Assembly (NCBI GenBank): GCA_016933745.1
Contig: JAFGAK010000338.1
Span: 1 to 35,132 of the forward strand
Origin: Bacteroidales bacterium
Lineage (GTDB): Bacteria > Bacteroidota > Bacteroidia > Bacteroidales > UBA12170
Length of the DNA: 35,132 nucleotides
Direction: 5' to 3'
Of this stretch, positions 1-10,994 are shown piece after piece. The position numbers were made by a program, and so were the translations under genes. The notes below the pieces were generated by a model. It ran no database searches, was not told where the DNA came from, and was given only the letters and a program-made list of their open reading frames with translations. Every line of letters begins with the position of its first letter. Within the stretch, counting starts at the first letter, position 1.

Positions 1-2366
1 AAAATAATCAGTGTGAATTACAAAAAGTGACTGCATTTGTTGGAATTGATGCGGATCGATTTAGTCGATTACGCAAAACCAGAGCTTATATCGAACCTGA
101 TACATCCAATCCTTTTTTCACACTCGATCATAATAAATGTATCCTTTGTGGAATATGTGTTAGAACCTGTGATGAAGTGCAAGGAGTAAATGCTTTGGAT
201 TATGCCGATCGAGGTTTTGACACCGTGATTAGCACCTTTATGAATAGACCGATTATCGAATCGGTATGTGAAAGCTGTGGCGAATGTGTTGTGCGCTGTC
301 CGGTTGGAGCTCTAACTCCAAAAAAACAACAAGTACCAACGCGTGAAGTAAAGACTGTATGTTCTTATTGTGGAGTAGGTTGCAATATTTTCTTGGGCGT
401 CCGCGATAACAAAATTGTAAGCGTTAGAGGAGATCGAGAAAGTATTGTAAATAAGGGACGACTTTGCGTGAAAGGAAGGTTCGGTTTTAATTTTGTTAAC
501 CATCCCGATAGGCTAACGACTCCACTCATTAAGAAAAATGGTGCATTTGTTGAAGCGAGTTGGGAAGAAGCTTTGGATTTAATTGCTTCTAAATTCGCGA
601 AAAGCAAAAAAGATCAATTTGCTGCACTAGCATCTGCAAAAATTACAAACGAAGACAATTATGTAATTCAAAAGTTTACGCGAGCTGTGATGGAAACCAA
701 CAATGTTGATCATTGTGCACGGCTGTGTCATTCCCCAACAGTTGCTGGATTAGCACAAACCTTTGGAAGCGGAGCAATGACAAACTCCATTGATGAATTT
801 ACGGATGCAAAAACTATTTTTTCTATTGGATCGAATACAACACATGCGCATCCAATCATTGGGTTGCATATCAAAGAAGCCAAACGAAAAGGTGCAAAAA
901 TAATCGTAGCAAATCCTAAAGAAATTGATTTAGTGCGGTTTGCAGATATTCATCTTCGTCAGAAATCCGGCTCGGATGTAGCTTTGCTTATGGGAATGGC
1001 TCGAGTAATTATAGAAGAAGGGTTGGTAGATCAGAAATTTGTTACTGAAAGAACAGAGGATTATGAGAAACTGGTTGAATCGCTTGCAGAGTTTAGTTTA
1101 AACCAAGTGGAAGTGCTCACAGGAGTTCCAAAAGAGCAAATAATTGAGGCCGCAAAACTGTATGCAACAAATAAACCATCGTCTATTGTTTATGCAATGG
1201 GAATAACACAACATACGCACGGCACTGATAATGTATTAGCAATTAGTAATTTAGCCCTTTTAACAGGAAATATAGCCCTTGAATCTGGCGGTGTAAATCC
1301 GCTCCGTGGACAAAACAATGTTCAAGGAGCTTGTGATATGGGCGGATTACCAGACGTTTATACCGGTTATCAGAAAGTGAATAATCCAATTGCTCAAGCG
1401 AAATTTGAAAAAGCTTGGGGCGTACCATTAAGTAATAGAGTAGGGATAACCCATACAGAAATCTTTGATTTAATTGATGAAGGAAAAATTACAGCTTTAT
1501 ACCAAGTTGGGGAAAACCCGGTTATAAGTGAAGCTGATGCCAATCATGTTAAGAGATCCTTAGATAAACTCGACTTTTTTGTGGTTCAAGATATTTTTTT
1601 AACAGAAACAGCAAAATATGCGGATGTTGTATTACCAGCTACCACCTTTGCAGAGAAAGATGGGACTTTTACCAATACAGAACGCAGAGTTCAACGCGTA
1701 AGAAAAGCTATAAATCCAGTTGGAAATTCAAAAGAAGATTGGGAAATTACTTGCATAATAGCTCAAAAAATGGGCGCAAAAGGATTTGATTATCAAAATG
1801 TTGAAGAGATATCAAAAGAAATTAACTCTTTAACACCAAGCTATGCAGGTATTACATTTCAACGTATTGAAAAAGAAGGGTTGCAATGGCCTTGTCCAAC
1901 AGAAACACATCCGGGAACCAAAATTTTGCATACCGAAAAATTTGCAACTGCAAACGGAAAAGCTCGGTTTATGCCATTGGAATATCGATTATCAGATGAA
2001 CTTCCTGATGAGGATTATCCGTTATTACTAACTACAGATCGGAGTTTGTATCATTACCATACAAGTTCAATGACTGGACGTGTTGAAGGATTAATGCTAT
2101 TGGATAAGGAAGAATTATTGCGAATTCATCCGGAGGATGCAAAGAAGTGTGGAATTGTAGACGGCGAAATGGTGAAAGCATTTTCTCGTCGTGGAGAAGT
2201 TACTGTAAAAGCAAATATTACTGATATTGTTCAGCCTGGAGTTGTATCAATGACTTTTCACTTTTTCGAAACTCCAACAAATGAACTAACCATTTGTTCT
2301 TTAGATCCGGTCGCTAAGATTCCGGAAACCAAAGTCTGTTCTGTAAAAGTCGAGAAAATTGTATAG
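1..2366 (+). CDS. fdhA: Formate dehydrogenase alpha subunit, 5'-truncated by window edge
   Basis: Molybdopterin oxidoreductase that oxidises formate to CO2, with extra iron-sulfur domains. The ORF track starts it at a GTG (27), but the frame is open to the window edge and the upstream residues read NNQCELQ, the conserved end of the NuoG-like His/Cys cluster motif, so the true start lies outside. In ORF-track numbering there is a two-cluster ferredoxin domain (CILCGICVRTC at about 38-48, CESCGECVVRCP at 81-92), then the Fe4S4 motif CSYCGVGC at 112-119, then the catalytic core. The molybdenum ligand is Cys234 in ARLCHSPTVAGL, encoded by TGT and not by a selenocysteine TGA. The C-terminal region looks like a molydopterin-dinucleotide-binding domain. 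This architecture resembles NAD-dependent or electron-bifurcating formate dehydrogenases, whose NuoE/NuoF-like partners would lie upstream. Whether NAD or a ferredoxin is the partner cannot be decided here. Confidence 0.93.
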   Translation, partial: NNQCELQKVTAFVGIDADRFSRLRKTRAYIEPDTSNPFFTLDHNKCILCGICVRTCDEVQGVNALDYADRGFDTVISTFMNRPIIESVCESCGECVVRCPVGALTPKKQQVPTREVKTVCSYCGVGCNIFLGVRDNKIVSVRGDRESIVNKGRLCVKGRFGFNFVNHPDRLTTPLIKKNGAFVEASWEEALDLIASKFAKSKKDQFAALASAKITNEDNYVIQKFTRAVMETNNVDHCARLCHSPTVAGLAQTFGSGAMTNSIDEFTDAKTIFSIGSNTTHAHPIIGLHIKEAKRKGAKIIVANPKEIDLVRFADIHLRQKSGSDVALLMGMARVIIEEGLVDQKFVTERTEDYEKLVESLAEFSLNQVEVLTGVPKEQIIEAAKLYATNKPSSIVYAMGITQHTHGTDNVLAISNLALLTGNIALESGGVNPLRGQNNVQGACDMGGLPDVYTGYQKVNNPIAQAKFEKAWGVPLSNRVGITHTEIFDLIDEGKITALYQVGENPVISEADANHVKRSLDKLDFFVVQDIFLTETAKYADVVLPATTFAEKDGTFTNTERRVQRVRKAINPVGNSKEDWEITCIIAQKMGAKGFDYQNVEEISKEINSLTPSYAGITFQRIEKEGLQWPCPTETHPGTKILHTEKFATANGKARFMPLEYRLSDELPDEDYPLLLTTDRSLYHYHTSSMTGRVEGLMLLDKEELLRIHPEDAKKCGIVDGEMVKAFSRRGEVTVKANITDIVQPGVVSMTFHFFETPTNELTICSLDPVAKIPETKVCSVKVEKIV

Positions 2367-2463
2367 GGTTCATATAAGATCGATTGGTCTTAGAGACCAG
2401 TCAGGTATTCTTCACAAACACTAAAGTCCTATAATTAATATTATGTTAAATAGATTGTTTAAC

Positions 2464-2492
2464 AAAAAGGGACATTAAATGCTTAGTGTCCC
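2464..2492 (-). terminator. Intrinsic terminator after the TPR gene
   Basis: Read on the minus strand, a stem GGGACA/TGTCCC with a 12-base loop is followed directly by TTTTT. It starts about 12 bases after the stop codon of the TPR gene, as expected for the end of the gyrA-TPR transcript. The stem is only 6 bp, so strength is uncertain. Confidence 0.65.
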
Positions 2493-2503
2493 CTCTATGT
2501 ATA

Positions 2504-3637
2504 TTATAAATTATTCAATTCCTTCAATTTATCCATTTGACGTGTTGAAGTATAGATCTGTCTTAATGCTTTTATTACATCGTTATCTTCAGCATCAATT
2601 GAATGAGCTCTTTCAAAATATGGTAATCCTTTTAAGAAATACTCATTGGCTTCTAACATAATTTTATCATACTTTTCAGTTTGATCAAATGGTAAATCAT
2701 TGGCTTCCATATTTAAATCAAACGCTCTTTGATAATAAACAACTCCTAAATTATATAAGGCTAAGAAATAATCAGGATCTATTTCCAAAGCTTCTTGATA
2801 ATACTTAATGGCCTCTTCATTATTTTTAATTTCCTTGTAAGAATCTCCAAGAGCTAAATATAGACTTGCATTTTCCGGCTCTAATTCTATCGATTTTTTA
2901 AGTTTTGAAATCACTTCGTCAAATCTGCCCTGCCCTAATAAAATATTAATTTCAGCAATTAGAATCCCATTATTTTCAGGGTACTTAGCTCTTCCTTGTG
3001 AAAGGATCTCTTCTGCTTTTTCAAAATTTTCTTCTTTTTTATAAACGGTTGCTAACTCACTATAAATTGCTGGATTATTGTAGCCCATTACAATCAACTT
3101 GGTATAAGTTTCCTTGGCAACATCATCTATTCCACCATTTGAAGCAGATAATGCGGTTGCATAAACTGTCATGGTATCTACTACATCAATAATTGCATTA
3201 CTCATTCCGGCACGATTAAAACAATCAATTGCTTTATCAAAAACTTGACCTTCGAAATTAGCTATTCCGTTACTATAGAATGTGTTAGCTAGTTGCATTA
3301 CGTTGGTTGATAGATCTAAATACAAAGTATTTTTTTCATCGTATCCGGTTACTTTTTGGTAAGCTTCTAAGGCTTTCTCCAAACCATCTGGAGCCAAACT
3401 TTTGATGTTCTCATCAGTTGATGCACCAATTTTAGAATAAATCATACCATAATAGAGCCAAGTTTTAGCATCTTCTTTGGTTTTGTCGTTTTCGATCGCA
3501 ATATCAATCAATTCTTTGGCTTTTGCTAAATCGCCACTGTCAAGATTAACTTTTGCTGCATTTCTTTTGCTTGTCTGGGCACTTGCTATCATTGAGATTG
3601 CAAATATAAATGCCAATAAAACACTGTATCTTTTCAT
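2504..3637 (-). CDS. Exported TPR-repeat protein
   Basis: A 377-residue protein with a clear signal peptide (hydrophobic stretch at about 5-19, ending SMIASAQT), so periplasmic or outer-membrane associated. The rest is helical tetratricopeptide repeats, clearest at about 190-300, with the typical pattern of small and aromatic residues (LYLALGDSYKE, AIKYYQEALEIDPDY, ALYNLGVVYYQ). TPR proteins are protein-interaction scaffolds; no catalytic motif is visible and no specific partner can be named. The start lies 43 bases after the gyrA stop with no terminator between, so it is probably cotranscribed with gyrA, and a terminator follows it. Many Bacteroidota carry such proteins of unknown role. The family call is firm; the function is unknown. 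Confidence 0.85.
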   Translation of the reverse strand: MKRYSVLLAFIFAISMIASAQTSKRNAAKVNLDSGDLAKAKELIDIAIENDKTKEDAKTWLYYGMIYSKIGASTDENIKSLAPDGLEKALEAYQKVTGYDEKNTLYLDLSTNVMQLANTFYSNGIANFEGQVFDKAIDCFNRAGMSNAIIDVVDTMTVYATALSASNGGIDDVAKETYTKLIVMGYNNPAIYSELATVYKKEENFEKAEEILSQGRAKYPENNGILIAEINILLGQGRFDEVISKLKKSIELEPENASLYLALGDSYKEIKNNEEAIKYYQEALEIDPDYFLALYNLGVVYYQRAFDLNMEANDLPFDQTEKYDKIMLEANEYFLKGLPYFERAHSIDAEDNDVIKALRQIYTSTRQMDKLKELNNL

Positions 3638-3680
3638 GTTGTAAAAATTAAATAATTCCCTCTTTATCTATCTATTTTAG

Positions 3681-6239
3681 TTATTCATTATCTGGTTGAA
3701 TTTCAGTATTTGTTTCCTCATTTAGGTCAACTTCTTCAATTATTGTGCCATCATTAAGTAGATCATCTTCTAATTGATCGTCATCTTCAAACTGTTCTAC
3801 TTTAGCAACAGACGCAATCGAATCGCCTTCAGATATCTTTATAAGTCTAACGCCCTGTGTATTACGTCCCATTACGCGAATTGGATTTGTATCTCCACCA
3901 ACGGCCATACGAATTAAAATTCCCGATTTGTTAATAATCATTAAATCATCGAAATCAGTTACGTTTTTAATGGCGATTAATCCACCTGTTTTATCGGTGA
4001 TATTCAGTGTTTTAACACCTTTACCACCTCGATTAGTTTCGCGATAATCATCCAATTTTGATCGTTTTCCATAACCATTCTCAGAAACAACTAAAATATC
4101 AAAAACAGGATTACTTAAACAAATCATTCCAACAACTTCATCTTTTGGTCCGTCTAATTTAATTCCTCGAACACCAGATGCGTTTCTTCCCATAGGCCTT
4201 ACCAATTTTTCGTTAAAACGAATTGCCCTACCCGATTTGCTTGCAATAATAACTTCGTTTTCACCATTGGTCAAACGTGCTTCTAAAAGCGTATCGTTTT
4301 CTCGAATCGTAATCGCATTGATACCATTGGTTCTTGGACGACTATAAGCTTCCAACGATGTTTTCTTAATTACACCATTTTTAGTTGCCAAAATGATGAA
4401 ATTATTCTCGACATAGTCTTTGTTTCGAATATCTTTCACATTAAGATAGGCTTTCACAGCATCATCAACAGGAATATTAATAATGTTCTGAATTGCTCTT
4501 CCTTTGGTTGTTCTACTTCCTTCGGGGATTTCAAAAACACGTAACCAGAAGACGCGGCCTTGCTCAGTAAACATAAGCATATAATCATGCATACTAGCTA
4601 CAAACAAATGTTCAAGGAAGTCTTCGTTGCGCGCAACGGATCCTTTGGAACCACGTCCTCCCCTGTTCTGGCGACGATATTCTGTAAGCGCTGTACGCTT
4701 AATATAACCTGCATGTGAGATGGTAATTACCACTTCATCATCCGGGATGGTATCTTCAATTCTGAAATCAGTTGCAGCGTATTCGATTTTGCTTTTACGC
4801 TCATCACCATATTTCTCTTTAATCTCAATCATTTCTTGAGTAATGATCTCCATGCGAAGTTCTTTACTTTCTAAAATAGATTTAAGATGTTCGATGAGTT
4901 TGATGATTTCGTCGTATTCAGCACGAAGTTTATCTTGTTCTAATCCGGTTAAATGACGCAAACGCATATCCACAATAGCGCGCGCTTGCAAATCGCTAAG
5001 ATTGAATCGTGCCATCAAATTTTCTCGAGCTTCATCAGTGCTTTTCGATGCACGGATGATTTTAATTACTTCGTCGATATTGTCTGAGGCGATGATTAAA
5101 CCTTCTAATATATGTGCTCTCTTTTCTGCTTGATCAAGCTCAAATTGTGTTCTACGTGTTACAACTTCATGGCGATGCTCTACAAAGTGATAAATCATAT
5201 CCTTCAAGTTAAGCATCATCGGTCTGCCATGTACTAATGCAATATTATTAATACTGAAAGAAGTTTGCAAGGGCGACATTTGATAGAGTTTATTCAAAAC
5301 TACGTTTGTATTTGCATCTTTTTTCAATTCAAATACAATACGCATCCCGTTTCGATCACTTTCATCTCGAATATCCGAAATACCAACAATCTTCTTGTCG
5401 TTTACTAAATCAGCAATTTTCTTAATCATTTCCGCCTTATTCACCTGATATGGGATCGAAGTGGCAATGATTGCTTCTTTTCCTGGTCGAACTTCTTCTA
5501 AAGCCGTTTCTCCGCGCATTACAATTCTGCCGCGTCCGGTTTCATACGCTTCAATCACGCCATCATAACCATAAACAATACCTCCTGTTGGAAAATCAGG
5601 GGCTTTAATATATTGCATCAGTTCTTTGATGGTTATTTCGTTGTTTTGAATATAAGCGATGGTTCCATTGATAACTTCAGTTAAGTTATGCGGAGCCATA
5701 TTGGTAGCCATACCTACCGCAATCCCGGATGCACCATTGATAAGCAAACTAGGAATTCGTGTTGGTAAAACTGTTGGTTCTTTTAAGCTATCGTCAAAAT
5801 TCAATTGAAAATCAACGGTATTCTTGTCAATATCAACCAATGCTTCTTCCGATATTTTTCGTAATCGAGCTTCGGTATAACGCATGGCAGCGGGACTATC
5901 GCCATCAATACTACCAAAGTTACCTTGTCCATCAACCATTGGATAGCGAAGCGACCAATCTTGTGCCATTCTAACCATGGCATCGTATACAGATGAATCA
6001 CCATGCGGATGGTATTTACCAAGTACTTCCCCTACTATTCTGGCTGATTTTTTATAGCTTTTATTTGAAAATAATCCCAAATCTAACATTCCATATAATA
6101 CACGGCGATGCACTGGTTTCATACCGTCACGTACATCTGGCAATGCTCTCGAAACGATTACCGACATTGCATAATCGATGTATGCCGATTTCATTTGGGA
6201 GGCAATGTTTACCTTAATTATTCTTTCTCCTTCGTTCAT
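3681..6239 (-). CDS. gyrA: DNA gyrase subunit A
   Basis: Breakage-reunion subunit of DNA gyrase, acting with GyrB to introduce negative supercoils. At 852 residues it has normal length. The N-terminal signature [20 protein letters not shown] is at about 23-42, and the catalytic tyrosine is Tyr121 in [10 protein letters not shown]. The quinolone-resistance region reads [12 protein letters not shown], with Ser82 and Asp86 at the positions of E. coli Ser83 and Asp87, so no classical resistance substitution is present. The GyrA box is the variant [10 protein letters not shown], followed by the beta-pinwheel repeats, which marks it as GyrA and not ParC. The C-terminus is a strongly acidic tail ([11 protein letters not shown] and onward), a known modulator of supercoiling in other gyrases. 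It is divergent from clpC. Confidence 0.98.
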   Translation of the reverse strand: MNEGERIIKVNIASQMKSAYIDYAMSVIVSRALPDVRDGMKPVHRRVLYGMLDLGLFSNKSYKKSARIVGEVLGKYHPHGDSSVYDAMVRMAQDWSLRYPMVDGQGNFGSIDGDSPAAMRYTEARLRKISEEALVDIDKNTVDFQLNFDDSLKEPTVLPTRIPSLLINGASGIAVGMATNMAPHNLTEVINGTIAYIQNNEITIKELMQYIKAPDFPTGGIVYGYDGVIEAYETGRGRIVMRGETALEEVRPGKEAIIATSIPYQVNKAEMIKKIADLVNDKKIVGISDIRDESDRNGMRIVFELKKDANTNVVLNKLYQMSPLQTSFSINNIALVHGRPMMLNLKDMIYHFVEHRHEVVTRRTQFELDQAEKRAHILEGLIIASDNIDEVIKIIRASKSTDEARENLMARFNLSDLQARAIVDMRLRHLTGLEQDKLRAEYDEIIKLIEHLKSILESKELRMEIITQEMIEIKEKYGDERKSKIEYAATDFRIEDTIPDDEVVITISHAGYIKRTALTEYRRQNRGGRGSKGSVARNEDFLEHLFVASMHDYMLMFTEQGRVFWLRVFEIPEGSRTTKGRAIQNIINIPVDDAVKAYLNVKDIRNKDYVENNFIILATKNGVIKKTSLEAYSRPRTNGINAITIRENDTLLEARLTNGENEVIIASKSGRAIRFNEKLVRPMGRNASGVRGIKLDGPKDEVVGMICLSNPVFDILVVSENGYGKRSKLDDYRETNRGGKGVKTLNITDKTGGLIAIKNVTDFDDLMIINKSGILIRMAVGGDTNPIRVMGRNTQGVRLIKISEGDSIASVAKVEQFEDDDQLEDDLLNDGTIIEEVDLNEETNTEIQPDNE

Positions 6240-6323
6240 AGTGTTTTATAAATTAATTTCATCCACCAAATACCCGTTTTACTGAAACTAAAAAGTGGAT
6301 TATTTTTGTGCATCATTTTTCCA

Positions 6324-6331
6324 CAAAAATA
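6324..6331 (-). promoter_or_regulatory. Candidate gyrA -7 promoter element
   Basis: The minus strand reads TATTTTTG, an exact match to the Bacteroidota -7 consensus TAnnTTTG, about 85 bases before the gyrA start. No clear -33 element was found, and the motif is common by chance in AT-rich DNA. Confidence 0.4.
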
Positions 6332-6442
6332 GGATGCGAATATACGGATTTTAATCGGAAAATGAAGGTTTTTAAAAGGTCAATCTGGGATAATTTTAAC
6401 AAGATTCTGTTGAAAAATAGTAGTGCTCTAGATAATTCCCCC

Positions 6443-6450
6443 TATTTTTG
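6443..6450 (+). promoter_or_regulatory. Candidate clpC -7 promoter element
   Basis: TATTTTTG matches TAnnTTTG and lies 43 bases before the clpC ATG, giving a short leader of roughly 38 bases. The nearest upstream TTG (6410-6412) is about 30 bases away, longer than the usual spacer, so this rests on the -7 box alone. Confidence 0.45.
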
Positions 6451-6493
6451 TATCTAGATTTGTTTTTTGAATTAAAATCCACAATACATAAAT

Positions 6494-9034
6494 ATGGAAG
6501 CAAAATTTTCACAACGCGTTCGCGATGTTCTTTCCTTTAGCAGAGAAGAAGCCTTAAGACTTGGAAATGAGTTTATTGGAGTAGAACATCTATTTCTCGG
6601 AATACTTAGAGAAGGCAAAGGAATCGCTTTTCATCTCATGGCGGAAGAAGGCATTGATCTGATAAAAATTAAAAAGCATATAGAAAAATCCATTCGAAGC
6701 ACAGATAAACCAGCTGCTAAACAAGAAGGAATTCCTTTTGTTCGTCAAGCTGAAAGAACCATTAAATTAACCTATTTAGAAGCCAAACTTTTTAAAAGCG
6801 AATTGGTAGGAACAGAGCATTTACTTTTGGCCATTTTAAAGAATGAAGATAATATGGTAACTAGATTGCTCGAAGACAGCGGATTTAATTATAAAAAAGC
6901 GGCCGAAGAACTGAGTCAGTTTTACACAAACACTTCAAATACAGAAGATAAGCCACCTGAATTATTTAATAGTGAATTGGAAGATGAACCAGGAGAAAAG
7001 CAAGATTTTGGAAGAGAGGAATCAAATATTCCACGTAAAGCCGGTGATGCAAAAACGACGACTCCTGTTTTAGATAATTTTGGAAGAGATTTAACTCGCA
7101 TGGCCGAAGAAAATCGTTTAGACCCAATTGTTGGCAGAGAAAAGGAATTGGAACGAATTGCGCAAATTTTAAGTCGGCGAAAGAAAAATAACCCAATTTT
7201 AATTGGAGAACCGGGCGTTGGTAAATCAGCCATTGCCGAAGGATTAGCAATTCGAATAGTTAATAGAAATGTTTCACGAGCTCTGTTTGGAAAAAGAATA
7301 TTTACGCTCGATCTTGCTTCTATTGTTGCAGGTACAAAATACCGTGGTCAGTTTGAAGAACGAATGAAAGCAATTCTTGCTGAATTGGAGAAACATCCAG
7401 AAATCATTCTGTTCATTGATGAGATACACACCATTGTTGGCGCAGGAAATGCTTCGGGATCTTTAGATGCATCGAATATGTTCAAACCAGCTCTTGCGCG
7501 CGGCGAATTGCAATGTATTGGAGCAACTACTTTGGATGAATACAGACAGCATATTGAGAAAGATGGAGCTTTGGAACGCAGGTTTCAAAAAATTATGGTA
7601 GAAGCCACCAGTCCCGAAGAAACCGTAACAATTCTTCATAATATCAAAGAAAGATACGAAGATCATCATTTGGTAAAATACACAGATGAAGCGCTCAAAG
7701 CATGTGTATCGCTAACTAATCGATATATTAGCGATCGTTTTTTGCCGGATAAAGCGATAGATGCATTGGACGAAGCTGGCGCACGAGTTCATATAACTCA
7801 TATGAATGTTCCACAAAACATCATGGACATTGAAACGAATGTTGCTCTTGTGAAAGCGAAGAAAAAAGAAGCTATCAGCAAACAAAAATTTGAAGTAGCT
7901 GCCGAACTTCGCGATAGCGAAAGAAAATTAAACGAAGCACTGAAAGCTGCTAAAATTGAATGGGAAGAAAAATCAAAGATAAATCGGGAAACTGTTGGTG
8001 AAGAAGAAGTGGCTCAAGTAGTTGCCATGATGACGGGAGTTCCTGTTCAACGTATTGCTCAAAATGAGAGCGATAAATTGATGAATTTAGACCAAGAACT
8101 TGAAGGTCAGGTTATCGGACAAAGCGATGCAATTAAGAAAGTTGTTAAAGCAATTCGCAGAAATAGAGCGGGTTTAAAAGACCCAAATAAACCAATTGGA
8201 ACATTTATTTTTCTTGGTCCAACCGGTGTAGGAAAAACCTATTTAGCTAAAATGTTGGCTAAAAGCATGTTCGATTCTGCAGATACGCTAATCCGAATCG
8301 ATATGAGTGAATACATGGAAAAATTTGCTGTTTCGAGATTGGTTGGAGCTCCCCCGGGCTATGTTGGATACGAAGAAGGTGGACAGTTAACTGAAAAAGT
8401 TCGACGCAAACCCTACTCTATTATTTTGCTTGACGAAATAGAGAAAGCACATCCTGATATCTTTCATTTATTACTACAAGTTTTGGATGATGGACAGCTA
8501 ACAGATAGTTTTGGACGTAAAGTGGATTTCAAAAACACAATTGTTATCATGACTTCTAATATTGGTTCCCGACAATTAAAAGAGTTTGGTAGTGGTGTTG
8601 GATTTAATACTTCTTCGCGGAAACAAGGAAAAGCAATTGCCAATTCTGGAGTTATCGAAAATGCGTTAAAACGTGCTTTTGCTCCCGAATTTTTAAATCG
8701 TATTGATGACGTGATCATTTTCGAAAGCCTTGAAAGAGATGATATTCATAAAATTATCGATATCGAGTTGCAAGGGCTGTATTCACGAATTAACCAAATG
8801 GGATACAGAATTAAAGTTACCGAACCTGCTAAAGATTTTCTGCTCGAAAAAGGTTGGGATCCTCATTTTGGCGCAAGACCATTAAAACGTGCTATTCAAA
8901 AATACATCGAAGATGAATTAGCAGAAGAAATTATCAAAACAAAACTTTCCGAAGGAGATCTTATCACAATCGATTTTGATAAAAAAACGGATTTATTGAA
9001 AGTGAAGATTTCAAAATCGAAAAAGAAAGCTTAG
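6494..9034 (+). CDS. clpC: ATP-dependent Clp protease ATPase subunit ClpC
   Basis: AAA+ unfoldase that feeds substrates to the ClpP peptidase. The 846 residues show the double ClpN repeat (about 1-145; [12 protein letters not shown] and [12 protein letters not shown]), first Walker A GEPGVGKS at about 238, Walker [14 protein letters not shown], a UVR-type coiled segment near 445-480 ([20 protein letters not shown]), and second Walker A GPTGVGKT near 575. The UVR segment distinguishes ClpC from ClpA and ClpB. The ClpP-docking loop is present as GVGFNT in the second AAA domain. Conserved ClpC features are all intact. A ClpS adaptor gene lies at the other end of the window. It ends in a strong bidirectional terminator shared with the convergent nuclease gene. 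Confidence 0.96.
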   Translation: MEAKFSQRVRDVLSFSREEALRLGNEFIGVEHLFLGILREGKGIAFHLMAEEGIDLIKIKKHIEKSIRSTDKPAAKQEGIPFVRQAERTIKLTYLEAKLFKSELVGTEHLLLAILKNEDNMVTRLLEDSGFNYKKAAEELSQFYTNTSNTEDKPPELFNSELEDEPGEKQDFGREESNIPRKAGDAKTTTPVLDNFGRDLTRMAEENRLDPIVGREKELERIAQILSRRKKNNPILIGEPGVGKSAIAEGLAIRIVNRNVSRALFGKRIFTLDLASIVAGTKYRGQFEERMKAILAELEKHPEIILFIDEIHTIVGAGNASGSLDASNMFKPALARGELQCIGATTLDEYRQHIEKDGALERRFQKIMVEATSPEETVTILHNIKERYEDHHLVKYTDEALKACVSLTNRYISDRFLPDKAIDALDEAGARVHITHMNVPQNIMDIETNVALVKAKKKEAISKQKFEVAAELRDSERKLNEALKAAKIEWEEKSKINRETVGEEEVAQVVAMMTGVPVQRIAQNESDKLMNLDQELEGQVIGQSDAIKKVVKAIRRNRAGLKDPNKPIGTFIFLGPTGVGKTYLAKMLAKSMFDSADTLIRIDMSEYMEKFAVSRLVGAPPGYVGYEEGGQLTEKVRRKPYSIILLDEIEKAHPDIFHLLLQVLDDGQLTDSFGRKVDFKNTIVIMTSNIGSRQLKEFGSGVGFNTSSRKQGKAIANSGVIENALKRAFAPEFLNRIDDVIIFESLERDDIHKIIDIELQGLYSRINQMGYRIKVTEPAKDFLLEKGWDPHFGARPLKRAIQKYIEDELAEEIIKTKLSEGDLITIDFDKKTDLLKVKISKSKKKA

Positions 9035-9048
9035 ATCAATCTAAGAAA

Positions 9049-9082
9049 AAAAAAGGCTGTTTCAATTGAAACAGCCTTTTTT
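9049..9082. terminator. Perfect bidirectional terminator between clpC and the nuclease
   Basis: A 34-base perfect palindrome: AAAAAA, then GGCTGTTTC, loop AATT, GAAACAGCC, then TTTTTT. The stem is GC-bearing and is flanked by an A-tract and a T-tract, so it works as an intrinsic terminator on both strands. It lies between two convergent genes, 15 bases after clpC and 18 bases from the nuclease stop. Confidence 0.93.
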
Positions 9083-9099
9083 ATTTCGTGTTCTTTTGT

Positions 9100-10971
9100 T
9101 TATTGAATAATCAATCGGATATTTTGTGTACCTAGCTCTTTTGAGTCGAGTTGCAGAATGTAAATTCCTGCTTTTAATGATCCAACATACACTTGATGAT
9201 TGCTTGTATTTTTCAAATTTTCTTCCAACTGAAGCTGTCCTAAATAATTGAAAATTAATATCCGAGTATCATTTGCCAATTCACCATTTAACTGCACCCA
9301 AGAAGTTGTTGGATTTGGATAAATAGAAACTTTTTGTAATCCCAATTCATACAAACCTGTATTGACAGGGGTTCCGCTGATAATCACATCATCCAATTCC
9401 CAAGATTCAGCTGCAGTAGAAGTATTGGCATATTTGAACGCTATTGTAACAGCATCTCCAACAATCGTTGACAAATCAATCGTTCCGGATTCAACAAAAA
9501 CATATCCTCCTGTTGACCAATTCGCTTGACTAGATAAATCAGTCCAATTTGCAGCATTTGGGTCTCCACTTCCACTATAATTGGTAGAATACATTGCTTG
9601 GAATGTTGTGGAAGCGTCGTCAGGATAATTCATGGCTGTTCTAAAACTCATGGTTTCACTTGTGTAAGAATTAAAATCAATCAATGGAGTTAGCAACCAA
9701 TCTTCGTTTGGCACTGCACCATAATCATATCCCGACATTTTAGCCATCAAGTTTCCAGAATAAGAATAACTTGCCCAGTACTGACTAGTACCAGTAACAT
9801 TTACAGCCGTGAATATGCCCATATCACCGGATTCAAAATCCTCGTTAATTGGTAACTGAATAGTTCCATCAAATGCACTCAAATAATAGCTGTATTCTGA
9901 AGAAACTCCAGTTTCTTGATCATTATCAACAGCAGTAATTTGGTAATACACTCTCGTTCCGGCAGCTTGCGCAGGAATAGTTGCAGTATATAGGCTTCCA
10001 TTTGCTTGCATAGGAATTGTATTCGAAAGAACTCCGGTTTCAGTTCCCCATTTAAGCGTCACTTGACTTAGAGTTCCGTTGTCTGTAATTGAAGCACTTA
10101 CTACAACTGCCACATTTGGTTCTGGTGCAGCTGGATTTGTCGAAACATTTCCAATGATTGGTGATGTTGTAACACTTCCCCACACTGCCGCTACATATTC
10201 CGGATGATCGATATAAGGATTCCGGTTGTGTTGTAAGGCGTAGATTGCATTGTTTCTATCAATTTCTTTTTGACTCACAGGATCATTTTCATGCCAACTG
10301 ATAAGCAATTCTAATTGCCATTCTACATAAACAGGATATTTACTTCCATCTAAAACTTCGCTATTCCAATTTTGAATAACATCTTCGTAGCGAGTTGCCA
10401 TATAAAAATAAGTTCTTGCTAAATCTCCTTTGTATTCATCGATTGGCTCAAAAACAGTTCCTGAATATCCGCTTGTGGAATTTGAACCAACTTTCGATCC
10501 ATTTGTTGAAGTCCAAGATGCACTATTTACTTCACCATAAGGATAATTCCCTCTTTGTCCATTTACATAACCATCCGTAGGATAAATATGAAATAACTCT
10601 GTATACATAGGGCTTGCATCATTAAACCAACTTTTCGGGAAACTATGTTCTCTGTTATAGCAACTACCCTCTCCAGAATAAGTTCCACATTGGTCTGTTC
10701 CAAAGGTCCATTCATAGGCTGGAGTTCCTCCAGGCACATCGCTGTATATATCCCAAACTTTTCCATTATCCTTTTTATCGGTAGTTTCAAAAGCTACCCA
10801 AATACCGGGTGTATATGAAACAGATGTGTGACCTTTAATAATATTAAAAAGAGTAGTTTTGAGCTGAGCTCCGGTTTGTCCTTGCGCATAATCGTAATAA
10901 CCGGCAGGAGCTTGAGCAAAAAGTGTGCTTACAAAAATAGCCGCACTTAATAAGAGTAAAATTTTCTTCAT
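9100..10971 (-). CDS. Secreted endonuclease I family protein with T9SS sorting domain
   Basis: Extracellular nuclease of 623 residues. A signal peptide (about 1-20, ending LFAQA) is followed by an endonuclease I domain (about 24-262) with the His-metal motif CYNREHSFPKSW (His109) and the downstream HIYPTDGYVNGQRGNYP segment. An immunoglobulin/FN3-like segment (about 270-365) and a choice-of-anchor-J/MAM-like beta domain (about 372-535, beginning INEDFESGD) follow. The C-terminus (about 548-623) is a type A sorting domain of the type IX secretion system (VSIYPNPTTSW, then KAGIYILQL), so the protein probably crosses the outer membrane by T9SS. The likely role is degradation of environmental DNA or RNA for nutrients. 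It has its own candidate promoter and is not part of the pigment operon. Confidence 0.93.
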   Translation of the reverse strand: MKKILLLLSAAIFVSTLFAQAPAGYYDYAQGQTGAQLKTTLFNIIKGHTSVSYTPGIWVAFETTDKKDNGKVWDIYSDVPGGTPAYEWTFGTDQCGTYSGEGSCYNREHSFPKSWFNDASPMYTELFHIYPTDGYVNGQRGNYPYGEVNSASWTSTNGSKVGSNSTSGYSGTVFEPIDEYKGDLARTYFYMATRYEDVIQNWNSEVLDGSKYPVYVEWQLELLISWHENDPVSQKEIDRNNAIYALQHNRNPYIDHPEYVAAVWGSVTTSPIIGNVSTNPAAPEPNVAVVVSASITDNGTLSQVTLKWGTETGVLSNTIPMQANGSLYTATIPAQAAGTRVYYQITAVDNDQETGVSSEYSYYLSAFDGTIQLPINEDFESGDMGIFTAVNVTGTSQYWASYSYSGNLMAKMSGYDYGAVPNEDWLLTPLIDFNSYTSETMSFRTAMNYPDDASTTFQAMYSTNYSGSGDPNAANWTDLSSQANWSTGGYVFVESGTIDLSTIVGDAVTIAFKYANTSTAAESWELDDVIISGTPVNTGLYELGLQKVSIYPNPTTSWVQLNGELANDTRILIFNYLGQLQLEENLKNTSNHQVYVGSLKAGIYILQLDSKELGTQNIRLIIQ

Positions 10972-10994
10972 ATAAATTGACGCATAAAAATAAG

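Larger units (their letters stand above)
6240..6493. promoter_or_regulatory. Divergent gyrA/clpC intergenic region
   Basis: The longest gene-free stretch in the window (254 bases). It must hold the promoters of both divergent genes. I see a TAnnTTTG-type -7 match facing each gene, and an additional plus-strand TATTTTTG at 6301-6308. No convincing -33 TTTG lies at the usual distance from any of them. No open reading frame, repeat array or structured RNA was recognised here. Confidence 0.6.

Noticed and set aside
312-607. Two minus-strand ORFs inside the formate dehydrogenase gene
   Set aside because: Both lie opposite a well-conserved coding region, have no recognisable motifs, and are frame shadows.
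717-740. Selenocysteine in the formate dehydrogenase active site
   Set aside because: The codon at the molybdenum-ligand position is TGT (Cys), with no in-frame TGA.
2382-2402. Hairpin GATTGGTCT-TAG-AGACCAGTC after the formate dehydrogenase gene as a terminator
   Set aside because: The stem is plausible (9 bp with one G-T pair) but no T-tract follows, so an intrinsic terminator is not supported.
5960-6010. Quinolone-resistance substitution in gyrA
   Set aside because: Ser82 and Asp86 match the susceptible E. coli Ser83/Asp87 state.
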